Origin: Dactylococcopsis salina PCC 8305
Lineage (GTDB): Bacteria; Cyanobacteriota; Cyanobacteriia; Cyanobacteriales; Rubidibacteraceae
Assembly: GCF_000317615.1 (NCBI RefSeq)
Contig: NC_019780.1
Coordinates: 2,315,840-2,379,839, forward strand
Reading direction: 5' to 3'
Length of the DNA: 64,000 bases
The notes under the pieces are model-generated. The model did not search any database, was not told the origin of the DNA, and was given only the letters and a program-made list of their open reading frames with translations. The translations under genes and the position numbers were made by a program. Below are positions 26,691 through 34,982 of this stretch, piece after piece. Each line of letters opens with the position of its first letter. Position 1 is the stretch's first letter.

Positions 26691-27542
26691 ATGAAAAATC
26701 AGAAGTTTTTCGCTCCGAAAATCATTAAAAATAGTGTGAGTTTGTTCTGTATTATTAGTTTAGTTGCTTGTGTCGAAAATTCTCAAGTCAATGTTTCTGA
26801 GTCGTCATCTTTTTCGGAATCTAAAGTGACAAATACGGAAGATTTTAAGTTAGAAAATATTGAGAGAAAGTGGCAAACTGGCAACTGTAAAATTGAAGGT
26901 AATCCCTGTTTTACGATCGAGGTCAGTTATCCTCAATTTCTAGATAATAATGCCAATTCTTTAGCCAAGATCAACACAGCAATTAAACAAGAAATTAATC
27001 ATTCTCTTCAGGGTTATCAATTTGAACAAAACCGTAATTCTGAAAATCAAAGTTTAGATAAAATCGTTGAAGATATATTTTTTACTTTTAATCAGGACAT
27101 CGAACAAAATAATTTATTGCCAAATTCTTGGGTAATTGAACTGAAAGGGAAACCAGAAAGTAAAACTAAAAATACGCTGACAATCTTGATTTCTGAGTAT
27201 TCTTATCTCGGTGGCGCTCATCCTAATTCTTATCAAACTTATCTGAATTTTAATCAGAAAACTGGAGCGTTAATACAGTTAGAGGAAATAATTTCTGAGC
27301 CTGAAGCAGTTTTAGAATTGGCGGAAAAACAATTCCGAAAGATTTATGATCTTTCTCCAGAAGAAAGGTTAACTAATGCTGGTTTATTTGAGAATCAATT
27401 GGTGTTACCAGAAAATTTTGCGATGACAAAAGAAGGGTTGATTTTTTTGTATAATCCTTATGAAATTGGTCCCTATGCTGCTGGTTATTATGAGTTTCAA
27501 ATTTCTTGGGAACGCTTAGAAGGTTTGGTCAATAAAAAGTAG
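26691..27542 (+). CDS. Lipoprotein with DUF4163/DUF3298 domains
   Basis: A 283-residue protein with a lipoprotein signal (SLFCIISLVAC, lipobox cysteine near residue 27). Residues about 65-170 fit DUF4163 (NPCFTIEVSYPQF), and the C-terminal part fits DUF3298 (GGAHPNSYQTYLNFNQKTGA, QLVLPENFAMTKEGLIFLYNPYEIGPYAAG). This domain pair is also found in RsiV-like anti-sigma factors that bind lysozyme, where it is extracellular. Here it should be anchored in the plasma or thylakoid membrane facing the periplasm. Function unknown. Confidence 0.8.
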   Translation: MKNQKFFAPKIIKNSVSLFCIISLVACVENSQVNVSESSSFSESKVTNTEDFKLENIERKWQTGNCKIEGNPCFTIEVSYPQFLDNNANSLAKINTAIKQEINHSLQGYQFEQNRNSENQSLDKIVEDIFFTFNQDIEQNNLLPNSWVIELKGKPESKTKNTLTILISEYSYLGGAHPNSYQTYLNFNQKTGALIQLEEIISEPEAVLELAEKQFRKIYDLSPEERLTNAGLFENQLVLPENFAMTKEGLIFLYNPYEIGPYAAGYYEFQISWERLEGLVNKK

Positions 27543-27853
27543 GCCCTTGTGGAGCGAAGCGAAACCCAACAAACACCCATTATAACGGAACTTTGGAAAA
27601 ATTTTGCCTCTCAAAACCACTAAAACCTTTATATAGTTCCCCCAAGATTGGGGGTTAGGGGGCTGAAGATATGATTAGTGTTGGGTTTCGTGTACAGACG
27701 TTTCATGGAACGTCTCTACCCAACCTACAAGTGTGTTGGGTTTCGTAAACTTCACCCAAGTGTAGTTCCCCCAAGATTGGGGGTTGGGGGGCTGAAGACA
27801 TGATTAGTGTTGGGTTTCGTGTACAGACGTTCCATGGAACGTCTCTACCCAAC
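27543..27853. repeat. Two composite repeat units (about 125 bp each)
   Basis: The sequence TAGTTCCCCCAAGATTGGGG, then GGGCTGAAGAyATGATTAGTG, then the GTTGGGTTTCGTG...AGACGTTyCATGGAACGTCT palindrome and ACCCAACCTAC appears twice (from about 27636 and 27761). Both C5/G5 and GTTGGGT-type dispersed repeats are thus duplicated as a block. The last copy supplies the stop codon of mraY. Confidence 0.85.
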
Positions 27854-28939
27854 CTACAGGGAGAAAAAAGTGATGATTGCGAGACCACACGCGATCGAAT
27901 AAAAGACACCAACAATTTTAATTTCTGACCAACCACTTAATTCTAAATGATGATGTAAGGGCGCCATCCTAAACAGCCGTTTTCCCACTCCTTTCTCATC
28001 TTTAGTGGCTTTATAATATCCCACTTGTGCAATCACAGATAAGGATTCAGCGAAGAAAATTCCACTGAGAATTAAAAGCGGAAAAAGTTGTTGTGTACTA
28101 ATACCAATGGCGGCGAGTCCGCCTCCTAATGCTAACGAACCCGTGTCTCCCATAAATACTTTCGCGGGATTCCGATTATGGACGACAAACCCCACGCAAG
28201 CGCCACTAAAACAAGCACAAAATAAGGCTAATTCGGGATGAGAGGTGAGGAGAATCGCGCTTAATCCTAAAAATGCGATCGAACAGGTTCCAGCGGCTAA
28301 ACCATCAACGCCATCGGTTAAGTTGGTGGCGTTACTTTCGGCGGTAAAAACAAAAATCGCTAATCCCCAATATAAAATTCCTAAAGGGAGAACGATCCCA
28401 AAGGGAAGGGGAACATTGGTGATGGTGGGAGGTGAAGTCAATCCTAACCACACACAAAACCCGATCGAGGCGAGAATCTGTAATCCTAATTTCACCGATG
28501 GAGAAATGCCTTTGTTGGATTTTTTGACTAAAATCTGCCAATCATCCACTAAACCAATTAGACCATAACTCAGCGTCACCAGTGACACTGCTATCACATT
28601 GAGATCAAATTGAGACCAAAGAATCGGAACAATCAGCGCGACTGGAAGAAAAATAACGCCTCCCATGGTTGGTGTTCCCGCTTTTTTGAGGTGAGTTTGC
28701 GGACCATCTTCCCGAATAAATTGTCCTGCTTTTAATCGTTGCAAAATCGGAATGATAATGACACCAACCCCAGCACTGCCTAAAATAGACACCAACAATG
28801 GGAGAGTGATTCCATCATTGGGATTGACTAAATAATCTAAAGCAACGGAAACACCGATGATTGTCAGCGTCAAAGCAATTAATAAACCCTTACCGCTAGT
28901 TTTAATCCCTTGCCATAATTTGGTTTGTATCACATTCAC
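27854..28939 (-). CDS. mraY: Phospho-N-acetylmuramoyl-pentapeptide transferase
   Basis: A 361-residue polytopic membrane enzyme that transfers phospho-MurNAc-pentapeptide from UDP to undecaprenyl phosphate, forming lipid I for peptidoglycan. Diagnostic motifs are GTPTMGGVIF, ESNATNLTDGVDGLAAG and FMGDTGSLALGG, which carry the catalytic aspartates, and MAPLHHHLELSGWSE near the C-terminus. About ten membrane segments are visible. The TAG stop lies inside a dispersed repeat, but all catalytic parts are complete. Confidence 0.95.
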   Translation of the reverse strand: MNVIQTKLWQGIKTSGKGLLIALTLTIIGVSVALDYLVNPNDGITLPLLVSILGSAGVGVIIIPILQRLKAGQFIREDGPQTHLKKAGTPTMGGVIFLPVALIVPILWSQFDLNVIAVSLVTLSYGLIGLVDDWQILVKKSNKGISPSVKLGLQILASIGFCVWLGLTSPPTITNVPLPFGIVLPLGILYWGLAIFVFTAESNATNLTDGVDGLAAGTCSIAFLGLSAILLTSHPELALFCACFSGACVGFVVHNRNPAKVFMGDTGSLALGGGLAAIGISTQQLFPLLILSGIFFAESLSVIAQVGYYKATKDEKGVGKRLFRMAPLHHHLELSGWSEIKIVGVFYSIACGLAIITFFSL

Positions 28940-28994
28940 AGTCCCCGCGAGCGTTTTGTTCTAAGAATATCAGAGAATAATTAATCTATTAAAA

Positions 28995-30176
28995 GTGATG
29001 ATTTTAAAATGGCTACAACGTGAACCGAATCGAATGTTCTTGATTTTAGCGATCGGATCGTTGATTACGATGACAGGAGGAGTAGTAGCGCCGATTTTGC
29101 CACAAGTAATTACTTCCCTCAGCTTCGATCGCGCTCTGGCGACTCATTTAGTTAGTATTCATGCTCTCACTTTAGCTTTGTTTAGTCCCATTTTGGGCTT
29201 AGTTGCGGATCAAATCTCGCCGAAACGAGTGCTTGTTCCCTCTTTGCTTTTATATGGTATTTTTGGCACAGCAGGAGCATTTTTAAGCAATTTTTGGTTA
29301 CTCTTAGCCAGTCGAGCGTTACTCGGTGCTACTGCTGGCGGAATTGCTGCCGGGAGTTTGGGATTACTGGGAAAGTTGTATGATCAAGAAACTCGCGCTC
29401 AAGCGATCGCTTATGCAACGGCGGTGTTAACGGTTGCGGGAATTATTTTTCCCTTTTTAGGCGGTGCAATCGGATCAATTCATTGGCGGTATGCGTTTCT
29501 GATTTATACGATCGCGTTTCCTTTGCTATTAATCTGTATTTCTGTGTTTCCCAATGGTCAATCTTCCTCAGCAGTGGAGGATCAGGTGAGTGTTTCTGGA
29601 ACGTTGCAAAAAGTCTTATTCACTCCTGCTGTCATCCAGTTATTATTATTTGTGGCTCTCACCGCAGCGATTATGTATTCAGTGGTGATTTACGCGCCAT
29701 TGTATCTAGAGGAAACGTTGGGGTTGGGAACGATCGAAAACGGTATTTTACTGGCAATACGGGCGTTAGGAGCGGCGTTAATTTCTGCTTTTGCGTCGAA
29801 ACAGGTGGTTAAACGGTTGTCGGTTCACGGCGCGATCGCTTTTGGGTTTGGTTTAATGGGATTGAGTCTTTTTGGTATCCCTTTTCTGGCAAAATTTGCC
29901 CTCTTGCTGATGTCGGCGATGATGTTTGGAGTCGGATTTGGTTTAGTATTACCGAATCTTTATAGTAGTTTATCGAATCTTGCTCCGAAAACGGTTCGCT
30001 CTAGTATTTTGGCGATCGCGATCGGGATCAGTTTTTTAGGACAATTTATCTCTCCTTTTCTGTTTAGTCCAATTTTACAGGTGGGAGGATTAACTGCTGT
30101 ATTTAATACGGCTGCTATTTTAGCGGTGTTAGGAGGGATTTTTCTTGGGATCAGAGGAATGAATCACCGTTCATAA
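28995..30176 (+). CDS. MFS transporter
   Basis: A 393-residue major facilitator protein with about twelve membrane segments. The motif A loop is GLVADQISPKRVLVPSLL. The first frame codon is GTG at 28995, and the adjacent ATG at 28998 is an equally good start. It is divergent from mraY with 55 bp between them. The style is that of bacterial drug-efflux MFS proteins (DHA1), but the substrate is not inferable. Confidence 0.8.
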   Translation: MMILKWLQREPNRMFLILAIGSLITMTGGVVAPILPQVITSLSFDRALATHLVSIHALTLALFSPILGLVADQISPKRVLVPSLLLYGIFGTAGAFLSNFWLLLASRALLGATAGGIAAGSLGLLGKLYDQETRAQAIAYATAVLTVAGIIFPFLGGAIGSIHWRYAFLIYTIAFPLLLICISVFPNGQSSSAVEDQVSVSGTLQKVLFTPAVIQLLLFVALTAAIMYSVVIYAPLYLEETLGLGTIENGILLAIRALGAALISAFASKQVVKRLSVHGAIAFGFGLMGLSLFGIPFLAKFALLLMSAMMFGVGFGLVLPNLYSSLSNLAPKTVRSSILAIAIGISFLGQFISPFLFSPILQVGGLTAVFNTAAILAVLGGIFLGIRGMNHRS

Positions 30177-30402
30177 AGTAGGTTGGGTGGAGTTCACGAA
30201 ACCCAACACCAATTAGTCATTAGTCATTAGTCATTAGTCATTAGTCATTGGTCATTAGTCATTGGAAAACAAAGAACAAAGGTGTTCCTGAGCCTGTCGA
30301 AGGACAAAGGACAAAGGACAAAAAAGTAGGTTGGGTGTAGCCAGCGCGAAACCCAACATCAATTATAAGCAATTACCTGTATATTGAGTCAACTACCCAC
30401 AA
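30177..30402. repeat. Dispersed palindromes and a 7-bp microsatellite
   Basis: Two GTAGGTTGGGTGkAG...GCGAAACCCAACA palindromes (about 30178-30209 and 30327-30359) flank repeated ATTAGTC/ATTGGTC heptamers (30213-30264). There is also a CCTGAGCCTGTCGAAGGAC element like the one inserted at 58.48 kb. Nothing coding is seen. Confidence 0.8.
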
Positions 30403-31838
30403 TCAATCGCTAAACGCGATGTGATTGGGGCTTGCCTCTGCCGTCCACCTCAATTCCATGAACCTCGAAAGGCGCATGGCTTTGGCTTCATCCGACGAAA
30501 CATCCGACGATCCCGAAAGATCATCTGGGCAGGCTGACAAACTACCCGTACTTGCCCAGTCTTGCCGAACAAGTAACGTTCTCATTGCTATGTTTCTAGC
30601 TCCCACTAAGTCCGCATGAAGGTCAAACCTACAGTTCTCGCAGTGAAAGGTTAATCCCTTGTTAGGTCGATTCCCTTTAGAGGTATGTCCACAATGAGGG
30701 CAACTTTGGGAAGTGTAATCAGCATCTACTTTAATTGCCAAAGAGTCGTTTAAGACCGCTTTATAGTCAATGAAACTTTGGAGTTCAGCTTGCATACCAA
30801 CTGGTTTGTTTACGGTTAGCCTTTTTCTGTTTCTTAGATGCTCTTTTCCCTTTACGGCGAGGGTTAGTTCTTTCTCTAATGTGGGTTAAATCTTCTAACC
30901 CAATTAAGGAGTTAGACTTAGCGACTTTCTTAGAAACTTGGTGGTTAATATCAGCGCGAAACCGTCTCTCTCGTCCTGATAACTTTTTCAGTCTTCTTTT
31001 AGCAGAACGAGTGCCTTTGCGCTGTAGCGATTTTCTTCTCCTTTGATAATGGTTTGCTCTATGAATAGTTGATTTGCCGTTGTAGAAACTAGCCTGATTT
31101 TTGGTATCAGTCTCAACAGCTAGGTATCGTTGACCAACATCGACACCACTAACCCGTTTAATGTCTGTGGGTTGGATATCAGATTTCTCTATTTCTAGAC
31201 TGACTAATAGATAGTAAGTCTTGTTAGAGGAAGAATAATGAATCTTTGCTCCTTTGGCTTTAGCCTCCCCACACTTAATCAAGTCTAAGTGTTTTTGATA
31301 TCCAGAATAGGAAACCTTGATTCTACCTTGTAAGGTAATGATACTAATTCCTTCTTTAACGAACGAGAAGTCGCGACCATAGTTAAGGTTGCAAGTTCTG
31401 GAAACAAATTGTGGTGGTTTGTCTAATCCTTTGTATCTTTTTTTGGTTTTTCCTCGTTTACGATGTTGGCTATTTTGTTTAACCTTAGTCCATAAGGCTC
31501 TATAGGTTGCACCAACCTGACGACAGACATTACAAGCCATCTGAGATGGTAAATTATAATGATCTCGAATGTCGTAGTAAGCCAACTTCTGAAGTTTATT
31601 AGCACTGCTTGTTCGATTGTTGTCGAAAGCCACCTGTGAAACATAGTTCAGAGCATCACGATAAGCCAAAGAAACCTCTCGTAAGAGCGTTTTCTGCTCG
31701 GTCGAGAGATTTAACTTTAGCTTGGCAGTGATTACTTGTTTCATGGTTTCAATTTTCACAGTGCATCTACATTATAAGAGCTTAGTGAAAATGTGCGCCC
31801 TTCCTCCCGCGACTAATCGCTCACGCGATGTAGTCGGA
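30398..31838 (-). mobile_element. Probable IS605-type element carrying only tnpB
   Basis: Similar hairpins lie at both edges. CAATCAATCGC-TAAAC-GCGATGTGATTG (about 30402-30430) overlaps the tnpB stop. GACTAATCGC-TCAC-GCGATGTAGTC (about 31811-31836) sits upstream of tnpB. Such subterminal imperfect palindromes are what IS200/IS605 transposases recognise. The exact ends are not resolved. The upstream hairpin also contains the stop of the alpha/beta hydrolase gene. Confidence 0.5.
30403..31759 (-). pseudogene. tnpB: TnpB-type RNA-guided nuclease of an IS200/IS605 element, frameshifted
   Basis: Two frames make one TnpB. The 5' frame (31759 to 30785) has the RuvC-I aspartate in VSGVDVGQR and the RuvC-II glutamate in IGLEDLTHIRER. 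The 3' frame (to 30403) has the zinc ribbon CPHCG...CENC and the RuvC-III aspartate in LHADLVGARN. One extra base near 30788-30792 (TATGCAAGCTGAACTC instead of TATGCAGCTGAACTC) breaks the join between SWYA and AELQSFIDYKA. A start at MKQVITAKL (31744) is likely. No TnpA partner is adjacent. Confidence 0.88.
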
Positions 31839-32735
31839 GAATCCTTGCCACGTATGTTGAAATAGCGTAGCAGACAATAAACCTGTTACCACAGGAGGAA
31901 CTTCTAAGTGAGGTAAAACACCTGTTCCCGCAATGAGATGAAAATCCACATTCGGATTTAAATTCGCTAATCGTCTTCCTTGTTGCGGACGACTAAACCG
32001 AGATTGTGACCCCCAAACGAAGACTGTCGGAGTGTTTAATTGTTCCATATATTGTGCTAAATCAAAACATAAATCTCCTTTTAAAGAGGCTAAAGCAGCA
32101 TATTCCGCATTTGGTTTAAGCGCAGAAGCCAAATAAGCATTGATCGTTTCTTGAGTTAAACGTCTAGAATCAGCAAATAAAAATTGTTCTAAAAAGTTTT
32201 TTACTGCCAACTGATTCGCCGCGCCTACTGCATAAATTAGACGATCGAATCCTGGTAAATTCAAGATTTGGGAGGAAACTTGTTCCCGATAATCTTCACT
32301 AAAATCCCGATATCCAGAAGGAGAAACTAAAAATAATCCTCGGAAAAGTTGAGGCTGTTCAATGGCTAAACGAACTACTAATCCTGCGGTTAAAGAAGAT
32401 GCTACCACCCACGCGGGAGTAGCTGCAACTTTTTCTAATAGGGTTTGCATGAGATTCATATAATCTTGAGGATAATATTTAATGGTGGGATGATTCGAGT
32501 CTCCCCAACCAATTAAATCAGGCGCAATTACGCGATGAGTGGCGGCAAAACTGGGATAAACTTTCGACCATTCATAAGCAGAAGAACCACCGCCTAAACT
32601 ATGAAGAAAAACTAGAGGGTTCGGGTTAGAAAATACAGGCGGATAAAAGGAGGGATCAGGTGTAGAATAAACCATTGTCCCCAGTTTTGTTTCTAGATTC
32701 CGTTGTTGAAACCCGATCGGTTGATACTGTCGCAT
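31821..32735 (-). CDS. Alpha/beta hydrolase with altered catalytic motifs
   Basis: A 304-residue alpha/beta-hydrolase-fold protein. LVFLHSLGGGSSAYEW provides the oxyanion region and APDLIGWGDSNHP the usual loop. The nucleophile elbow reads VVASSLTAGL rather than GxSxG. The expected aspartate after the WG motif is not evident (VWGSQSRFS), while a histidine is present in LPHLEVP. A classic triad is therefore doubtful. It is downstream of the 157-residue hypothetical gene by nine bases and ends in an IS605-type hairpin. Confidence 0.75.
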   Translation of the reverse strand: MRQYQPIGFQQRNLETKLGTMVYSTPDPSFYPPVFSNPNPLVFLHSLGGGSSAYEWSKVYPSFAATHRVIAPDLIGWGDSNHPTIKYYPQDYMNLMQTLLEKVAATPAWVVASSLTAGLVVRLAIEQPQLFRGLFLVSPSGYRDFSEDYREQVSSQILNLPGFDRLIYAVGAANQLAVKNFLEQFLFADSRRLTQETINAYLASALKPNAEYAALASLKGDLCFDLAQYMEQLNTPTVFVWGSQSRFSRPQQGRRLANLNPNVDFHLIAGTGVLPHLEVPPVVTGLLSATLFQHTWQGFSDYIA

Positions 32736-32744
32736 ATTGTAAGT

Positions 32745-33218
32745 TTAGTAATTTGAACTCAGTTTTTGTCGTAACTGGGAGAGTTTTTCTCTCACGGATT
32801 GATGACTATATTCATCGTCAGGATGTGCGGGTTGACCAGGCTTTTGAAAGTATGGACGCTCTTCATACATTTGTCCCCATTTTAAGTCTGCTTGTCGTAC
32901 AATTTCATAAAATAATCCTTGATTATTCAGGATTTTTTCAATAATTTCATCTAACCCTTTTAGAGGAGAATCTAAATTTTGACTAAGGAGAGAATCTGAT
33001 TTCACCCAATGTTTTAAAACCGATTGTAAAGCACCAGAAGCGTCGGGAAGGTTTTGGTCAATAAATAAGTTGATTTCTGTGGTGATTTGTACCATTTTGG
33101 GAACGGGGGATTCTCCTTTTAAAAAGTTTCCTCCCTCGCGCCCGATCGCGTTAGCTAAGGAGTATTTTTGTTCTGATAAAATCTCTTTTTCAATGCGACG
33201 ATTTTGTTCTTCATTCAT
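32745..33218 (-). CDS. Conserved hypothetical protein
   Basis: A 157-residue mostly helical, charged protein with no signal peptide or membrane segment. Notable blocks are IGREGGNFLKGESPVPKMVQ and the C-terminal YFQKPGQPAHPDDEYSHQSV. It is immediately upstream of the alpha/beta hydrolase gene on the same strand, so the two form an operon. I do not recognise a function. Confidence 0.6.
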   Translation of the reverse strand: MNEEQNRRIEKEILSEQKYSLANAIGREGGNFLKGESPVPKMVQITTEINLFIDQNLPDASGALQSVLKHWVKSDSLLSQNLDSPLKGLDEIIEKILNNQGLFYEIVRQADLKWGQMYEERPYFQKPGQPAHPDDEYSHQSVREKLSQLRQKLSSNY

Positions 33219-33243
33219 AGTTTTTTTCCTCTAGCGATATGAT

Positions 33244-33360
33244 CTATAGCAATCCCAAATCATTTGTGAAAAATTGATTAATGAAAGCCCCCATTATTGG
33301 CCGGAGCGAAGTGAGGATTTGGGGGCAAAACGATTTACGAATCACCTAGGATTGCTATAG
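33244..33360. mobile_element. 117-bp MITE with CTATAGCAATCC ends
   Basis: Perfect 12-bp inverted termini CTATAGCAATCC (33244-33255) and GGATTGCTATAG (33349-33360) enclose non-coding DNA, and weaker complementarity continues inward for about 20 bp. Related ends occur around the 65-bp array at 12.65-13.72 kb and near 12060. From 33361 to 33477 follow a GTTGGGTTACGTTTCCCTTCACCCAACCTAC palindrome-type repeat and a C6/G6 hairpin. Confidence 0.75.
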
Positions 33361-33477
33361 GGTGGAGTTGGGTTACGTTTCCCTTCACCCAACCTACGGG
33401 GAACTACGGGGAACTGATTCCCCCCGATCATCGGGGGGTTAGGGGGGATTCATTCACGCGCAGTGCCATATTTGTCA

Positions 33478-34341
33478 TTATTCATTAATTGCGCTTAAAT
33501 GAACTTGTGGGTCTTGAGCAACCCAACCTTGAGGGGTTTGATAACGAACTTCAAAATGAAGATGAGACTCATTAATATGAGGTTCTCCGCTTGTTCCCAC
33601 TGTCCCAATTTTATTCCCTGCCGCCACCGATTGGTCAACGTTGACCGCGATCGCGTCCAGATGACCATAACGGGTTTGTTTTCCCCCAGGATGACTAATA
33701 ATAATTAAATTGCCGTAAATGGGATGTTTCCCTGCAAAAGTCACCTTTCCCGCTTCTGCTGCTAATACCTCAGTTCCCACTGGTGCGATTAAATCGACAC
33801 CGCTATGTAAACGACGCTGGTTGCTATTTTCGACAGTGCGCCAACCATAACTCAAGCCAACAGATGGGGATATAGGAAGAGGAGAATGGCTTAATCCTGT
33901 ATAAGTATAAACGGCGTTGGGGTCTTCTCCTTGCCATGCGACACCAGGAAGAAAGACGACTTGCGGTTGTGGGGTACAGCCGTTTAATTCAAATAAAACG
34001 TCCGCACGCACCCCATAAGCGGTTTCTAAGTCTTCCCAAGTGGTTCCAAGGGGAACTTCAATGCGAACCCCATTAAACGGCGGGATCAGAATGGAACTGC
34101 CGACGGGAACACTATCTTGTTGTAAATTGGGATTGAGACGAATCAGGGTTTCTGGTAGTAAATTGTATTGTTGGGCAATACTGGGAATCGTTTCTCCTGG
34201 GGAAATTTGATGCCGATCGAGCCTTTTCAAAATTGGCTCAGGACAACTGTTATCGTCTGTGATCAATTGTGCTGAAACTATGTTCGGGGAAAAAAGCGTC
34301 CCTGTCAGCAGCAGTACAAGGAGAGGGAGAGGTTTGTTCAT
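33478..34341 (-). CDS. Secreted LysM/M23 peptidoglycan endopeptidase
   Basis: A 287-residue protein with an N-terminal signal peptide (LLVLLLTGTLFSPNIVSA). LysM-like segments follow (HQISPGETIPSIAQQYNLLP and a second at VRIEVPLGTTWEDLETAYG). Residues about 165-285 form an M23 metallopeptidase domain with zinc ligands in HSGVDLIAPVG and LHFEV. Such enzymes cut peptide crosslinks in the wall during growth or division. The M23 histidines are all present, so it should be active. Confidence 0.87.
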   Translation of the reverse strand: MNKPLPLLVLLLTGTLFSPNIVSAQLITDDNSCPEPILKRLDRHQISPGETIPSIAQQYNLLPETLIRLNPNLQQDSVPVGSSILIPPFNGVRIEVPLGTTWEDLETAYGVRADVLFELNGCTPQPQVVFLPGVAWQGEDPNAVYTYTGLSHSPLPISPSVGLSYGWRTVENSNQRRLHSGVDLIAPVGTEVLAAEAGKVTFAGKHPIYGNLIIISHPGGKQTRYGHLDAIAVNVDQSVAAGNKIGTVGTSGEPHINESHLHFEVRYQTPQGWVAQDPQVHLSAINE

Positions 34342-34398
34342 AAAAAATGCAGAACTGGCAAGGAAACCTCTTAAATTTTAACGAACTGTCTTTAAATA

Positions 34399-34723
34399 GG
34401 GTTTGCTGAAAAAGTCCATGTTTTCGGTGTAGTAAGGCAAAAGGCAAGTTGCCTTAGGTAAGAGGCAAGAGGTAAGATGGGGGAGATGGGGGAGATGGGG
34501 GAGATGGGGGAGATGGGGGAGATGGGGGAGAAAAATCGCTCCCTTGTTTTCCTTGTCTTCCTTGTCTTCCTTGTCTCCCTTGTTTTCCTTGTCTTCCTTG
34601 TCTCCCTTGTCTCCCATTGCTCCCTTTTCCTCCTTGTCTCCCATTTCTCCCTTGCACTTTGTCAAAGAATTAAGAGCCTTAAAAGCTGATTGGATAAAGG
34701 TTTTAGGTTTATTCAGTAAGACC
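34399..34723. mobile_element. MITE copy C carrying minisatellites
   Basis: The ends GGGTTTGCTGAAAAAGTCC (34399-34417) and TTTATTCAGTAAGACC (34708-34723) match the MITE family, and TAAATA lies on both sides (34393-34398, 34724-34729). Inside are the GGCAAGTTGCCTTAGG motif, about six GGGGGAGAT heptamer-like units (34478-34530) and a CCTTGTCTT/CCTTGTCTC minisatellite (34545-34640). Long open frames across it are repeat artefacts. Confidence 0.7.
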
Positions 34724-34728
34724 TAAAT

Positions 34729-34765
34729 AAAAAAAGATCGCACTGTTTACCCCAGCAGCGCGATC
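34729..34765 (-). terminator. Strong intrinsic terminator of the candidate small RNA
   Basis: A ten-pair stem (34736-34745 with 34756-34765) is followed on the minus strand by seven consecutive U residues. There is no minus-strand coding sequence upstream of it within the intergenic region. Confidence 0.8.
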
Positions 34766-34860
34766 GTGATCTCATCTGGTAGTTTTCTTGTTGCCCTTTG
34801 ACATCAAGGTCTAAAGAACAGTGTAAGATTGAGTTCTGTCTTCTGTCTGTCATTTTTTGT
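34730..34860 (-). ncRNA. Candidate small RNA with own promoter and terminator
   Basis: On the minus strand a perfect TATAAT hexamer (34872 to 34867) is followed about 130 nt later by a textbook terminator. GATCGCGCTG pairs with CAGTGCGATC (ten pairs, one G-U) around a ten-base loop, and seven T residues follow (34735 to 34729). No gene ends here on that strand: proS runs the other way and the M23 gene starts 390 bp further on. The predicted transcript of about 130 nt has no good open frame. I cannot assign it to a known family; PsrR1, which is of similar length, would be the first to compare. Confidence 0.5.
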
Positions 34861-34982
34861 CAGGAGATTATATTCCCACTTGTGTTTTAATGTTGGAAAG
34901 GAGTTAAAATCCCAGAAACCCTGTCTAGATATTAAACGAAGATTTACAATACAATAATCAACTCATCAAGGAAAGACGAATC

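Noticed and set aside
34378-34726. Several 60-95 residue frames of Gly/Asp/Lys or Leu/Val/Phe repeats
   Set aside because: They are translations of the GGGGGAGAT and CCTTGTCTT minisatellites inside MITE copy C.
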